Assembly (NCBI GenBank): GCA_903940225.1
Contig: CAJAKC010000012.1
Coordinates: 1-64,000 of the forward strand
Direction: 5' to 3'
Length of the DNA: 64,000 bases
DNA from: an uncultured Microbacteriaceae bacterium
GTDB taxonomy: Bacteria > Actinomycetota > Actinomycetes > Actinomycetales > Microbacteriaceae
Below the pieces are notes generated by a model, which saw nothing but the letters and a program-made list of their open reading frames with translations, had not been told where the DNA came from and made no database searches. The translations under genes were made by a program, and so were the position numbers. This document shows positions 30,394 through 41,168 of this stretch, one piece after another. The number at the start of each line of letters is the position of its first letter. Position 1 is the stretch's first letter.

Positions 30394-32202
30394 ATGAAAT
30401 TCACGCGAATTTTCGCAGCGGTTGCTGCAGTCGGAACCAGCGCACTCGTGCTGTCCGGTTGTGCGCTTCCGTACCAATCCCAAGTCATCAAGGACACATC
30501 CATCACGGTGGGGTGGAACGACATCGCTTCCGAGTTCAACTCGGGGTCTGCGTCGGGAAACAACGTCGCAAACTCGCTGGTGACGTACATCGCCAACAGC
30601 GGATGGCTCTACTATGACGAGGCCCCCGCTCTTCAGAAGTCAGAAGAGTTCGGAACCTACGAGAAGCTCAGCGATGCACCGTTGACCGTCACGTACACCG
30701 TCAATGACAACGTCAAGTGGTCAGACGGTGTGGATGTCGACAGCGCCGACCTGCTCCTCTCATGGGTGGTCGGTTTCGGCTACCTCAAGGCTGCAGACGA
30801 TTCCTACATGTTCTTGTCTGCCGCCCCCCGCGATGACCTCGCGTCGAAGCTCCCCACCCTCAACGGTGGAACCATCGAGTTCGAATACGACAAAGCATTC
30901 GTCGACTGGGAGCTCAACTTTGGACTCGGAGTCTCGGCTCACGGAACGGTCATGATGGCCTACCCCGAAATCACCGACCCGGCCGAAGCGAAGAAGATGT
31001 TCGTTGAGGCCGTCACCGCTGGTGACACCGAATGGCTCCAGAAGGTCGCCGACGTCTGGAACACCGGATACCAGGTAACTGATGCAAACGCAGCGGACAC
31101 CGACCCAGCGGCAGGTTCGAAGAAGTATGTCTTCCTCTCGAACGGTCCTTACCGAGTCGAAGAAGTTGTCGCGGATGACCATGTCACTCTCGTCGCGAAC
31201 CCTCTGTACACATGGGGTCCGTCGCCGAAGTACGAGCGCATCACCATTCGTGAGATTCCTGACCCCACCGCAGCGGTTCAGGCCGTTGACAACGGTGACG
31301 TTCAGGCGGCATCGGGTCAGCCCACCGCCGACCTCCTGGCGCTCGTCAAGGGACTCAAGAACGGCACGTATGCGGGTGGTGACGAGGCTGCTTTCGAGCA
31401 CGTTGACCTCACCTTCGACAACGGTGGCCCGTTCGACCCCGCCAGCTACGGTGGAGACGCGGCTAAGGCTCTCGCAGTTCGTCAGGCATTCCTGCTGACG
31501 ATCCCGCGCGACCAGATCCTCGAAACCATCATCCAGCCACTCAACCCCGACGCAAAGGCCCGTAACGCTCTGACCGTGGTCCCCGGTTCGCCGAACTACG
31601 ACATGATCACCGCGGGCAACGGTTCGGACTTCTACGGAGGAACCGACGCCGAGCGCGTGACCAAGGCGCAGGAACTCCTCGCCTCGGCTGGTGTCTCGAC
31701 TCCGATCGACGTCAAGTTCTGGTACCCCGAGGGCAACGTCCGTCGCGGTCAGGAATTCGAGTTGATTCAGGCGAACGCCCTCCAGGTTGGCTTCAACGTG
31801 ATTGACACGTCGGAACCTGAGTGGTTGTTCACTGACCCGTCCGTATTCCCGATCAACCCGCACGATGCCGTCATCTTCGCATGGAGCTCGACGAGCCTCG
31901 CAATCTCGGGTAATGACCAGCAGTATGGAATCGACATGCCGTCGAACTTCCAGGGTTATGCAAACCAGTCGGTCGATGACAACCTCGCTGCACTTGAGGT
32001 CGAAACCGACCCTGCTAAGCAGGCCGTACTGCAGGTTCAGGTCGAAAAGGCACTGTTCGATGACGCAGCGTCGCTGCCGATCTTCCAGTTCCCTGGTCTG
32101 ACCTGGTGGGACAACGGAGTTAGCGGCATCACGCCAGCGCCGCTGAGCCCGAACTACTTCTGGAACTTCTGGGAGTGGGCCCCCGTCGCTGCTGCGCAGT
32201 AG
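30394..32202 (+). CDS. peptide/solute ABC transporter family 5 substrate-binding lipoprotein
   Basis: Lipobox LVLSGCALP; SBP_bac_5-like; AGGAGG SD upstream. Confidence 0.9.
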   Translation: MKFTRIFAAVAAVGTSALVLSGCALPYQSQVIKDTSITVGWNDIASEFNSGSASGNNVANSLVTYIANSGWLYYDEAPALQKSEEFGTYEKLSDAPLTVTYTVNDNVKWSDGVDVDSADLLLSWVVGFGYLKAADDSYMFLSAAPRDDLASKLPTLNGGTIEFEYDKAFVDWELNFGLGVSAHGTVMMAYPEITDPAEAKKMFVEAVTAGDTEWLQKVADVWNTGYQVTDANAADTDPAAGSKKYVFLSNGPYRVEEVVADDHVTLVANPLYTWGPSPKYERITIREIPDPTAAVQAVDNGDVQAASGQPTADLLALVKGLKNGTYAGGDEAAFEHVDLTFDNGGPFDPASYGGDAAKALAVRQAFLLTIPRDQILETIIQPLNPDAKARNALTVVPGSPNYDMITAGNGSDFYGGTDAERVTKAQELLASAGVSTPIDVKFWYPEGNVRRGQEFELIQANALQVGFNVIDTSEPEWLFTDPSVFPINPHDAVIFAWSSTSLAISGNDQQYGIDMPSNFQGYANQSVDDNLAALEVETDPAKQAVLQVQVEKALFDDAASLPIFQFPGLTWWDNGVSGITPAPLSPNYFWNFWEWAPVAAAQ

Positions 32203-32224
32203 ACGGAACCGAAACAATGACGGA

Positions 32225-32260
32225 GGTCGGGCGAGAAATCGCCCGGCCTTCGCCGTTTTT
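32225..32260 (+). terminator. terminator/attenuator hairpin after SBP gene
   Basis: GGTCGGGCGA-GAAA-TCGCCCGGCC stem with GNRA loop followed by TTCGCCGTTTTT. Confidence 0.75.
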
Positions 32261-32350
32261 GACAGAGTGGGTTCCACAAGGCGAGCCGGCTCGCTAGGAT
32301 AGCAATGAATTACTTTCGCGTTCCAGAGTCGGAGCGCACGGCAGGACACC

Positions 32351-33898
32351 ATGTTAAGTTTTATTTCCCGACGGCTTGCTGCGACGCTAGCGGTGTTACT
32401 TGTTGCGTCATTCTTCGTCTACATGCTGACGGCGTATTCGGGGGACCCACTGGCGGATCTTCGTCTCAACAGGGATCCGCAGTCCGTGGCGAAGATGGCC
32501 ACCCTGACGGAGAAACTCGACCTCGACACCCCGCCGATTCTGCGCTACTTCAAATGGATCGGGGGAGCGGCCGGTTGTGTTATCGGGCAGTGCAACCTCG
32601 GCTTCTCGGTCACCCGCGGTGACGAACCTGTTGCTCACGCAATCGGCAACGCGATGGAATCGACCCTGTCGCTCGTCATCCTCGCGACCGTTCTTTCCAT
32701 CCTGCTCGGCGTTGCCATCGGAATGACGACCGCACTGCGCCAGTACAGCGGCTATGACTACACCGTCACCTTCGCGGCCTTCATCTTTTATTCCCTCCCC
32801 ATCTTTTGGGTAGCGGTTCTTCTCAAGGAATTTGGGGCGATCCGCTTTAATGAATTCCTCGGCAATCCGGTTATTCCGTGGTGGATAGCACTGGCTATCG
32901 GGATAGTGCTCGCGTTCATCGTTTCCGCGGTCGTCGGCGGCCGATTGGCTATTCGACTTCGGACAGCAGGAATCACCATCGGACTCGTGACCGCCGCGCT
33001 CGTGATTGCTGACCTGACGCAGTGGTTTGCCAAACCCTCGATCGGAATCGTCGGCATTGCGTTGCTGGTTGCCGGTATAGGTGCCCTGATGCTGTTCATC
33101 ACGTCGAGCGTGAGACGCAGAAGCGTCGCACTGGCGGTCGCCGTGACTGTCGGTGTCGTCGTGGTAGCGTGGTTTCCCCTGCAGTTCCTCTGGTTCTACC
33201 TCAACTCGCCCATCACAATCCTGATCGTCGCCGTCCTACTCGGGTCGCTCGGGGCTCTCGCTGGGTTAGTTCTCGGCGGGGATGACCGACGTGACGCGAT
33301 GCGAACCGCGGCAATCACCGGTGCGTTGGCCACCGTGCCGCTTGTCCTCGATCAAATGTTTATGCGCTGGGGTGATTACATTCAGCTCATCCCGCTGCGT
33401 TCCGGCGTGATTTCCACAATCGGGGCGAATACCCCAACGCTGTCGAATCACCCGGATACCTGGCTGCGCATGCTCGATTCATCGACGCACATCCTCTTGC
33501 CCACCGCGGCTCTGATGATTATTTCCATCGCTGGGTACACCCGATACACCAGGGCGAGTTTGCTCGAAGTGCTCAATCAGGATTACGTGCGAACCGCCCG
33601 GGCCAAGGGGCTTCCCGAAACGACCGTCATCATGCGGCACGCATTTCGAAATGCGCTCATCCCGATCGCCACGATCATCGCTTTTGACTTTGGTGGTGTC
33701 ATCGGTGGCGCAATCATCACCGAGCGCGTTTTCGCCTGGCAGGGAATGGGCGCGCTGTTCAACCAAGGCTTGAGAGCAGTCGACCTTAACCTCGTCATGG
33801 GAGTCTTTCTCGTGACGGGGCTCGCAGCCGTATTTTTCAATATCCTCGCCGACCTTGCGTATTCGGCGCTGGACCCACGCATTCGAGTGACGGACTAG
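32351..33898 (+). CDS. peptide ABC transporter permease (OppB/DppB-like) with extra internal TM region
   Basis: N-terminal MLSFISRRL and C-terminal YTRASLLEVLNQDYVRTARAKGL permease motif; 515 aa. Confidence 0.9.
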   Translation: MLSFISRRLAATLAVLLVASFFVYMLTAYSGDPLADLRLNRDPQSVAKMATLTEKLDLDTPPILRYFKWIGGAAGCVIGQCNLGFSVTRGDEPVAHAIGNAMESTLSLVILATVLSILLGVAIGMTTALRQYSGYDYTVTFAAFIFYSLPIFWVAVLLKEFGAIRFNEFLGNPVIPWWIALAIGIVLAFIVSAVVGGRLAIRLRTAGITIGLVTAALVIADLTQWFAKPSIGIVGIALLVAGIGALMLFITSSVRRRSVALAVAVTVGVVVVAWFPLQFLWFYLNSPITILIVAVLLGSLGALAGLVLGGDDRRDAMRTAAITGALATVPLVLDQMFMRWGDYIQLIPLRSGVISTIGANTPTLSNHPDTWLRMLDSSTHILLPTAALMIISIAGYTRYTRASLLEVLNQDYVRTARAKGLPETTVIMRHAFRNALIPIATIIAFDFGGVIGGAIITERVFAWQGMGALFNQGLRAVDLNLVMGVFLVTGLAAVFFNILADLAYSALDPRIRVTD

Positions 33899-33902
33899 GG
33901 CG

Positions 33903-34979
33903 ATGGCAAAGAAAAAGACTGACGCTCCCACTACCGAGCAACTCGCTCTGTCGGAGCTCACCATCGAACAGCGCCAAATTGAAGGACTCAGCCTCTCGAC
34001 AATCGTGCGCCGCCGTTTCTTTCAACACCGTGCAGCGGTGACGTCGGTCGTCATTCTTGTCGCCATAATTTTGCTGGCCTTCTCATCGGTTGGAACCATC
34101 ATCGGCGGTACGGGCAAGCTGGCGGCGGACTTCGAGACAAACAAAATTATCCTCGATGGTTGGCGGATATCGGGTTGGTGGCCTTTTAACTGGTACGAGA
34201 ACTACCCGATCGTTGCGCCAGGAGGCGTCCCGACGTGGGAACACCCATTCGGGCAGGACACACTGGGCAAAGACATCTTCGCTCGTGTCATGCGTGGCAT
34301 TCAACAGTCCCTCACCGTAGTGTTCCTCATCGGAACTCTGTCGACGGTTCTCGGTGGTGTCATTGGCGCCGTATCGGGGTACATCCGCGGGTGGCTGGAC
34401 AACCTGCTCATGCGCTTGACGGACGTCATCATCATCGTCCCCGGTCTCATCCTCGGTGCTGTCCTTGGCCGCACCGTCGGCGGAAACGCTATCTCGCTCG
34501 GTGTGCTGCTCGGTTTCGTTTCGTGGGTTGGATTGGCTCGAATTGTTCGCGGAGAGTTCCTCTCGCTCCGTGAGCGCGAATTCGTTGACGCCGCGCGAGT
34601 CGCCGGTGCAACAAATTCCCGCATCATTTTCCGCCACATTTTGCCGAATTCGATTGGCGTCATCGTTGTCAACGCGACGCTCGTCATGGCGGGCGCGATC
34701 CTGACCGAAACCGCACTGTCGTTCCTCGGGTTTGGAATCACCGCTCCCGATATTTCGCTGGGTCAGATTATTTCCGAATACAACGAAGCGTTCAAGACCC
34801 GTCCGTGGCTGTTCTGGTGGCCGGGGCTCTTCATCGTCACGATCGCCCTTTGCATCAACTTCGTTGGCGACGGACTGCGCGACGCATTCGACCCGCGTCA
34901 GCGCAGAATGCCGAAGTCGTCGAGCTTGTGGACCGATGCGAAAAAGATGTTCGGCGGAAAGTCGACGGCGAAGCGATGA
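33903..34979 (+). CDS. peptide ABC transporter permease (OppC/DppC-like)
   Basis: HPFGQDTLGKDIFARVMRGIQQSL; EFVDAARVAGATNSRIIFRHILPN. Confidence 0.93.
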   Translation: MAKKKTDAPTTEQLALSELTIEQRQIEGLSLSTIVRRRFFQHRAAVTSVVILVAIILLAFSSVGTIIGGTGKLAADFETNKIILDGWRISGWWPFNWYENYPIVAPGGVPTWEHPFGQDTLGKDIFARVMRGIQQSLTVVFLIGTLSTVLGGVIGAVSGYIRGWLDNLLMRLTDVIIIVPGLILGAVLGRTVGGNAISLGVLLGFVSWVGLARIVRGEFLSLREREFVDAARVAGATNSRIIFRHILPNSIGVIVVNATLVMAGAILTETALSFLGFGITAPDISLGQIISEYNEAFKTRPWLFWWPGLFIVTIALCINFVGDGLRDAFDPRQRRMPKSSSLWTDAKKMFGGKSTAKR

Positions 34980-34981
34980 CC

Positions 34982-35563
34982 CTAAACACTCAAACTGATC
35001 GCGGTTGCCAGAACGAGAACAGCGAACGCAGCGATGACCGGAAGGTTGACGCGTCGCGTAGCCACGCCGTCCTCGTCGCGGCGGGTTTCCCAGACGCGTC
35101 GGATGTGGGCTGCTGCGGCACCACTCTCGCTCGTGGACAGGTCTCCGGGGCGGATGGTTCCTACGAGGTAGGTGGATTCGGGCAAAAAGCGACCCTGATC
35201 CTTACTCGCCGTGAAAGCGGAGTGGCGACCGGGTGCGGGTGCGGCCCACGCGGTGATTTTTCCGATGGCCGTGAAAATGGTCAACCCCCACTTCGTGTCA
35301 ACCTGTTGGACGGCGCCCCACTCAATGTCGTAGTCGGCGAGCACGTTGCGGATGCGAATTCCGCGGTCGTCCACGCTGAGAGCCGGACGCCAGAAAGCCG
35401 CCCACACGCTGAACCCGAGCAGTGCTGTCAGGGGAACGCTGTGAGCGATTCCGTTGATGTCGACGGGGAAGAGGACGGGTGCTTGTGCAACCGCGAGAAC
35501 GACCCAGGTCGCCACGGTGAAGACTCGGCCAAATCGGGAGCGGAACACGGTCATGCTCTCCAT
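34982..35563 (-). CDS. PH domain-containing membrane protein
   Basis: Two N-terminal TMs then VDDRGIRIRNVLADYDIEWGAVQQVD; C-terminal TM. Confidence 0.72.
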   Translation of the reverse strand: MESMTVFRSRFGRVFTVATWVVLAVAQAPVLFPVDINGIAHSVPLTALLGFSVWAAFWRPALSVDDRGIRIRNVLADYDIEWGAVQQVDTKWGLTIFTAIGKITAWAAPAPGRHSAFTASKDQGRFLPESTYLVGTIRPGDLSTSESGAAAAHIRRVWETRRDEDGVATRRVNLPVIAAFAVLVLATAISLSV

Positions 35564-35583
35564 CGTGCCACGGAGGTGACCCG

Positions 35584-37227
35584 ATGAGTAAAACCCCTAT
35601 CCTTACCGCTAACGGACTCGGCGTCGACTTCTGGGTTGACGGCGAGTGGGTAATGGCGGCCCACGACATTTCGTACGAGGTTCGCCCCGGTGAAGTTCTC
35701 GCCATCGTAGGCGAGTCTGGGTCGGGGAAGTCGCAATCGTCGATGGCCCTGCTGGGGCTTTTGCCGCCGAACGGTCGCGCCACGGGCAGCGTCACCCTTG
35801 CAGGCGAAGAAACAATCGGCGCAACTCCCGAGCGACTCCGACAGATTCGCGGAAAGGATATTGCCGTCATCTTCCAAGAGCCGATGACCGCGATGAACCC
35901 CGTCTACACAATCGGTTTCCAAATCACCGAAGCCCTCAAGGTGCACTATCCGTCGCTCACCCGAGCGAAGGCCAAGGCCCGCGCGCTCGAACTTCTGGGC
36001 CTGGTCGACCTTCCCGATCCCGCGAAAGCATTCGATTCCTACCCGCACCAACTGTCGGGTGGCCAGCGTCAGCGCGCGATGATCGCGCAGTCGATTTCCT
36101 GTGACCCGAAAGTCCTTATCGCGGACGAACCGACGACAGCGCTCGACGTTACCGTTCAGGCGGAAATTCTTGACCTGCTTCGGTCCCTCAACGACAAGCT
36201 CGGCACCGGGATCATCCTCATCACCCACGACATGGGTGTCGTTGCCGACATGGCCGACCACGTCATCGTGATGAAGAGCGGGCGCGTCGTCGAGACCGGC
36301 ACCGCGGCGCAAATTTATCGCTCGCCGAAGGAGCCCTATACGCAGGAACTTCTTGCCGCCGTGCCACACCTTGGCACCGGTGCCGCAACGGGAAACATTG
36401 CAAATCCGCATACGGGGGAAACCCCTGTCTTGTCGATGCGCGGTGTCGACATTGTGTACCCCAAACAGGGCCGGGTCGCGGCGTTCCGTGCGGCGGAAGA
36501 CATCGATCTCGAAATTTTCCCGGGTGAGGTTGTAGGACTCGTCGGAGAATCCGGTTCGGGAAAAACTACAATTGGTCGCGCCGTCGTTGGTTTACTCAAG
36601 GTGTCCAAGGGTGAGATAACGGTCGCCGGACAAAACATGGTCGGGGTAAGTCCGAAGGATCTTCAAGCAGTTCGCCGCAACATTGGCATCGTTTTCCAGG
36701 ATCCGGGGTCATCGTTGAACCCGCGTTGGCCAATCGGCCAGTCCATCGCCGAGCCCCTCGTGCTCGCCGGGCAGTCTAAAGACGAAATTGAAGCGCGGAT
36801 TATTTCGCTACTCGAATTGGTCGAACTTCCCCGCACCTACCGAAACCGCTACCCGCACGAGCTCTCCGGTGGCCAGCGTCAGCGTGTCGGAATCGCCCGT
36901 GCGCTCGCCCTCAGCCCCAAGATTCTCGTCGCCGACGAACCAACATCGGCTCTCGATGTGTCCGTACAGGCGCGTTTTCTCGCTCTTCTGACGGAAATTC
37001 AAAAGGAACAGCGGTTCGCCATTTTGTTCATCTCCCACGACCTTGCGGTCGTCGATTTGCTCAGTGACCGAATAGCGGTCATGAATCACGGTAAAATCGT
37101 GGAGCAGGGTTCGACAGATCAGATTCTGCGCAACCCGCAGCACCCGTATACGCAGAGACTCATCGCCGCTGTCCCTGTTCCCGATCCCGAGGAACAACGG
37201 AAGCGTCGACGCTCGCGCACGACCTAA
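35584..37227 (+). CDS. dipeptide/oligopeptide ABC transporter ATP-binding protein (fused double ATPase)
   Basis: Two Walker A (GESGSGKSQS, GESGSGKTTIG) and two LSGGQRQR signatures. Confidence 0.95.
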   Translation: MSKTPILTANGLGVDFWVDGEWVMAAHDISYEVRPGEVLAIVGESGSGKSQSSMALLGLLPPNGRATGSVTLAGEETIGATPERLRQIRGKDIAVIFQEPMTAMNPVYTIGFQITEALKVHYPSLTRAKAKARALELLGLVDLPDPAKAFDSYPHQLSGGQRQRAMIAQSISCDPKVLIADEPTTALDVTVQAEILDLLRSLNDKLGTGIILITHDMGVVADMADHVIVMKSGRVVETGTAAQIYRSPKEPYTQELLAAVPHLGTGAATGNIANPHTGETPVLSMRGVDIVYPKQGRVAAFRAAEDIDLEIFPGEVVGLVGESGSGKTTIGRAVVGLLKVSKGEITVAGQNMVGVSPKDLQAVRRNIGIVFQDPGSSLNPRWPIGQSIAEPLVLAGQSKDEIEARIISLLELVELPRTYRNRYPHELSGGQRQRVGIARALALSPKILVADEPTSALDVSVQARFLALLTEIQKEQRFAILFISHDLAVVDLLSDRIAVMNHGKIVEQGSTDQILRNPQHPYTQRLIAAVPVPDPEEQRKRRRSRTT

Positions 37228-37237
37228 GGATTCACGT

Positions 37238-39145
37238 ATGGCTATCGCCACCCGCACCGATTTGCGAAACGTGGCGATTGTCGCTCACGTTGACCACGGC
37301 AAGACGACCCTCGTTGACGCCATGCTCCGTCAGACGAACTCTTTCGGCTCGCACGCGCACCTCGAGGACCGCATCATGGACTCGAACGACCTCGAGCGCG
37401 AAAAGGGCATCACAATCCTGGCGAAAAACACGGCCGTTTCCTATGACGGCAAGCACGCGAACGGTTCGCCGATCACGATCAACGTCATCGACACTCCCGG
37501 CCACGCCGACTTCGGTGGCGAGGTGGAGCGCGGGCTGTCGATGGTTGACGGCGTCGTCCTGCTCGTTGACGCGAGTGAGGGCCCACTGCCGCAGACGCGT
37601 TTCGTGCTGCGCAAGGCACTCGAGGCCAAGTTGCCCGTCATCCTGCTGGTGAACAAGACGGACCGACCCGACGCGCGCATCGACGCCGTGGTTCACGAGA
37701 CACAGGACCTGCTCTTGGGCCTCGCGTCCGACCTGCACGACGACGTTCCCGACCTCGACCTCGATGGAATTCTTGACCTTCCCGTTGTTTACGCGTCGGG
37801 CCGAAACGGTGCTGCGTCCTGGAACCGACCGGGTGACGGCGAACTTCCCGATAACCCCGACCTCGAGCCGCTGTTCGAAGCGATCCTGAATCACATCCCC
37901 GCGCCCACCTACGACACGGACCTGCCGCTACAGGCACACGTGACGAACCTCGACGCGTCTCCGTTCCTCGGTCGCATCGCGTTGCTTCGAGTGTTCGAAG
38001 GGGAAATCAAAAAGGGCCAGACCGTTGCGTGGATGAAGCACGACGGCACCGTCGAAAACGTTCGCATCACCGAATTGCTCATTACGAAGGCGCTCGACCG
38101 AGTCCCAGCAGAATCCGCCAGGGCAGGCGATATCGTCGCTGTGGCCGGTATCGAGAACATCACCATCGGCGAAACGATTGCCGACATGAACGACCCGCGC
38201 GCTCTCCCCGTCATTACGGTGGACGACCCGGCCATTTCGATGACGGTCGGCACTAACACCTCACCGCTCGTCGGCAAGGTCAAGGGACACAAGTTGACCG
38301 GTCGTATGGTCAAGGACCGCCTCGACCGCGAACTGATTGGAAACGTGTCGGTCAAGTTGGTCGATATCGGCCGTCCCGACGCGTGGGAAATTCAAGGGCG
38401 TGGCGAATTGGCACTTGCCATCCTCGTCGAGAACATGCGCCGTGAAGGGTTCGAGCTGACCGTTGGAAAACCGCAGGTCGTCACGCGAAAGGTCGACGGC
38501 GCTACCCACGAACCGTTTGAACACCTCACCATCGACGCCCCCGAGGAATACCTCGGCGCGATCACACAACTCCTCGCTGCCCGCAAGGGACGCATGGACG
38601 GTATGACGAACCACGGAACGGGCTGGGTGCGCATGGAGTTCATCGTGCCGTCACGCGGTCTCATCGGATTCCGGACCGAGTTCCTGACAATCACACGGGG
38701 TACCGGAATCGCCAACGCGATTTCTCACGGCTACGCTCCGTGGGCCGGGCAGATCATCACACGGCAAAACGGCTCGATCGTCGCTGACCGCACCGGAGTT
38801 GCCACACCGTTCGCGATGATGGCTCTGCAGGAGCGCATGGCGTTCTTCGTGCAGCCGGGTGACGAGGTGTACGAGGGAATGGTCGTCGGGGAAAACTCGC
38901 GCGCCGATGACATGGACGTCAACGTCACGAAAGAGAAGCAACTCAACAACATTCGGTCGTCGACCTCCGAGGTTCTCGAAAGGATGACGCCGCCGCGTGA
39001 GCTGTCGCTCGAAGAGTGCTTGGAATTCGCGCGCGAGGACGAATGTGTCGAGGTGACTCCCGAGAAGGTGCGCATCCGAAAGGTTGAGCTGGAACAAAAC
39101 CTTCGCGCCCGAGCCGCGTCACGCCTCAAGCGTCAAAACGAGTAA
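37238..39145 (+). CDS. typA: translational GTPase TypA/BipA
   Basis: [20 protein letters not shown], full-length 635 aa, C-terminal [20 protein letters not shown]. Confidence 0.96.
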   Translation: MAIATRTDLRNVAIVAHVDHGKTTLVDAMLRQTNSFGSHAHLEDRIMDSNDLEREKGITILAKNTAVSYDGKHANGSPITINVIDTPGHADFGGEVERGLSMVDGVVLLVDASEGPLPQTRFVLRKALEAKLPVILLVNKTDRPDARIDAVVHETQDLLLGLASDLHDDVPDLDLDGILDLPVVYASGRNGAASWNRPGDGELPDNPDLEPLFEAILNHIPAPTYDTDLPLQAHVTNLDASPFLGRIALLRVFEGEIKKGQTVAWMKHDGTVENVRITELLITKALDRVPAESARAGDIVAVAGIENITIGETIADMNDPRALPVITVDDPAISMTVGTNTSPLVGKVKGHKLTGRMVKDRLDRELIGNVSVKLVDIGRPDAWEIQGRGELALAILVENMRREGFELTVGKPQVVTRKVDGATHEPFEHLTIDAPEEYLGAITQLLAARKGRMDGMTNHGTGWVRMEFIVPSRGLIGFRTEFLTITRGTGIANAISHGYAPWAGQIITRQNGSIVADRTGVATPFAMMALQERMAFFVQPGDEVYEGMVVGENSRADDMDVNVTKEKQLNNIRSSTSEVLERMTPPRELSLEECLEFAREDECVEVTPEKVRIRKVELEQNLRARAASRLKRQNE

Positions 39146-39166
39146 GCACAAAGTTAGGCCGACCGC

Positions 39167-39943
39167 GTGAAGATTGCACGTTTCCATTACGACCACGAAA
39201 CTCACTTCGGGGTCGTTGATGGTGTCGCCGTTCGTGTTCTCGAGGGTGACCCGATGCGCGACGGAATCGTGGAAACAGGCGTCACGCTCGAGCTGTCCGA
39301 CGTTGACCTCATTGCGCCGGTTGCGCCGTCCAAGGTGGTGTGTATTGGGATGAACTTCGCCGAGCATGCCGCCGAAATGCATCACGACGGCCCGGCCACC
39401 CCGCTCATCTTTCTGAAGCCACCGACGGCGGTCGTCGGCGACGGGGACACGATCGTTATCCCGCCGCTGCCCGGTCGAATCGTTCACGAAGGCGAACTCG
39501 CCGTGGTGATTGGTCGCCGAGCACACCGCGTCGCCGAAGCGGACTGGCGCGACGTTGTGTTCGGGTACACCATCGCGAACGATGTGTCGGCGCGCGATGT
39601 CATGTTTGCCGATGGACAGTGGGCGCGGGCAAAAGGGTACGACACGTTTTGCCCCATCGGGCCGTGGATCGAAACGGAGTTTGACCCGTTCGAGCGACAC
39701 GAAATCACGACAACGGTCGACGGTGAAGTTCGCCGACGCGGCTTTACGTCAGACATGACCCATAAAGTTTCCGAGATCATTGCGTTTGTGTCCGATGCGT
39801 TCACGCTGTTCCCGGGCGACATCATTTGCACGGGAACTCCGGCCGGACTCGGTGGATTCACCGACGGACAGACGGTCTCCATCACCATCGATGGCATTGG
39901 GACACTCACGAATCCCGCGCGGAACCGCGACGACCGTGTCTGA
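39167..39943 (+). CDS. fumarylacetoacetate hydrolase family protein
   Basis: KVVCIGMNFAEHAAEM, FLKPPTAVVGDGD, GYTIANDVSARD, TGTPAGLG; GTG start. Confidence 0.93.
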   Translation: MKIARFHYDHETHFGVVDGVAVRVLEGDPMRDGIVETGVTLELSDVDLIAPVAPSKVVCIGMNFAEHAAEMHHDGPATPLIFLKPPTAVVGDGDTIVIPPLPGRIVHEGELAVVIGRRAHRVAEADWRDVVFGYTIANDVSARDVMFADGQWARAKGYDTFCPIGPWIETEFDPFERHEITTTVDGEVRRRGFTSDMTHKVSEIIAFVSDAFTLFPGDIICTGTPAGLGGFTDGQTVSITIDGIGTLTNPARNRDDRV

Positions 39944-41156
39944 ATCCGTCGACGACCGCCGCATTCGACTTCACATTCGACGCACTCTCGTCATCGGGCA
40001 GATTCTTGCGGGGTTGGGCATCGGGGCGACGCTAACCGTCGGATCGCTGCTCGCGGAACACATCGCGGGGAGCGAATCGTATGCGGGTCTTGCCGCAACA
40101 ATGTCAACGTTGGGCTCCGCGGTCGCAGCCGTCCCCTTAGCGACCATCGCAATTCGCCGCGGCCGCCGGATTGCGCTCTCGGTGGGCGCGTTCATCGCGA
40201 TCGGTGGTTCGGCGCTCATCATGGCCGCGAGTGCCGTGATGTCACTACCGTTGCTTCTACTGGGGCTCATGGGGATCGGAGTCGGTGGCGCGGTCAATCT
40301 GCAGGCACGATTTGCCGCAACCGACCGCGCGACCGCGGCAACGCGGGGCAAGGATCTGTCCCTCGTCGTGTGGGCAACGACGATAGGTGCGGTGGTCGGC
40401 CCAAACCTCAACGGGATAGGCATCTCGGTTGGGGACTCCATCGGGCTCCCGCACATGACCGGACCCTTTTTGCTCACCGCGCTCGCACAACTTGCCGCAA
40501 CGCTGGTCTACCTCGTGGGACTTCACCCCGAACCGTTGACAACGGTTGGTGCACCGACGGTTGCGCGGACACAACGACCTCGTGTCCAGATACCGCCGGT
40601 CACCGCGATGGGTATTGCCGTCATCGGTTTTGGTCATGCGACGATGGTCGCGGTAATGGCGATGACTCCCGTTCATCTCGTTCACCACGGTGCCACGGTT
40701 GCCGAAAGTAGTTTCGTCATCTCGTTGCATGTTGCGGGAATGTACGCGTTCAGCCCCGTTTTCGGATTTGCCTCCGACCGTTTCGGGCGCATTCCCGTCA
40801 TGATCGCCGGCCAGGCCATTCTGTTCGCTTCGCTTATTCTCACCTCGGCGTTCAGCGAGAACGCGATGCTCGTCACGGTCGGGCTATTCCTGCTCGGGCT
40901 CGGGTGGAGCGCCAACACCGTTGCCGGCGCAACCTTTATCGCCGAAAGTGCACCGGCAGAGTTTCGCACCGCTATTCAGGGTCGCAGCGACATGATGATG
41001 AGTGCCTCGGGCGCATTTGCCGGGTTGCTGGCTGGTCCCGGACTTGCGCTCGTCGGTTATCCCGGGTTGTCCGTCGCTGCGATGTTCTTCGTCGGGGGAG
41101 CATTCGTCCTCGTCCAGCTCGTGCGTCACCGCCAACGTGCAATCGTGGGCTCGTAG
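39936..41156 (+). CDS. MFS transporter
   Basis: Multi-TM MFS-like; GTG start at 39936 overlapping FAH gene end. Confidence 0.85.
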   Translation: MSESVDDRRIRLHIRRTLVIGQILAGLGIGATLTVGSLLAEHIAGSESYAGLAATMSTLGSAVAAVPLATIAIRRGRRIALSVGAFIAIGGSALIMAASAVMSLPLLLLGLMGIGVGGAVNLQARFAATDRATAATRGKDLSLVVWATTIGAVVGPNLNGIGISVGDSIGLPHMTGPFLLTALAQLAATLVYLVGLHPEPLTTVGAPTVARTQRPRVQIPPVTAMGIAVIGFGHATMVAVMAMTPVHLVHHGATVAESSFVISLHVAGMYAFSPVFGFASDRFGRIPVMIAGQAILFASLILTSAFSENAMLVTVGLFLLGLGWSANTVAGATFIAESAPAEFRTAIQGRSDMMMSASGAFAGLLAGPGLALVGYPGLSVAAMFFVGGAFVLVQLVRHRQRAIVGS

Positions 41157-41168
41157 AATTGACATGAA

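Noticed and set aside
30760-32352. 530-aa minus-strand ORF antisense to the peptide-binding protein
   Set aside because: Shadow ORF produced by codon bias of the real gene; low-complexity R/V/E-rich protein with no recognisable domain
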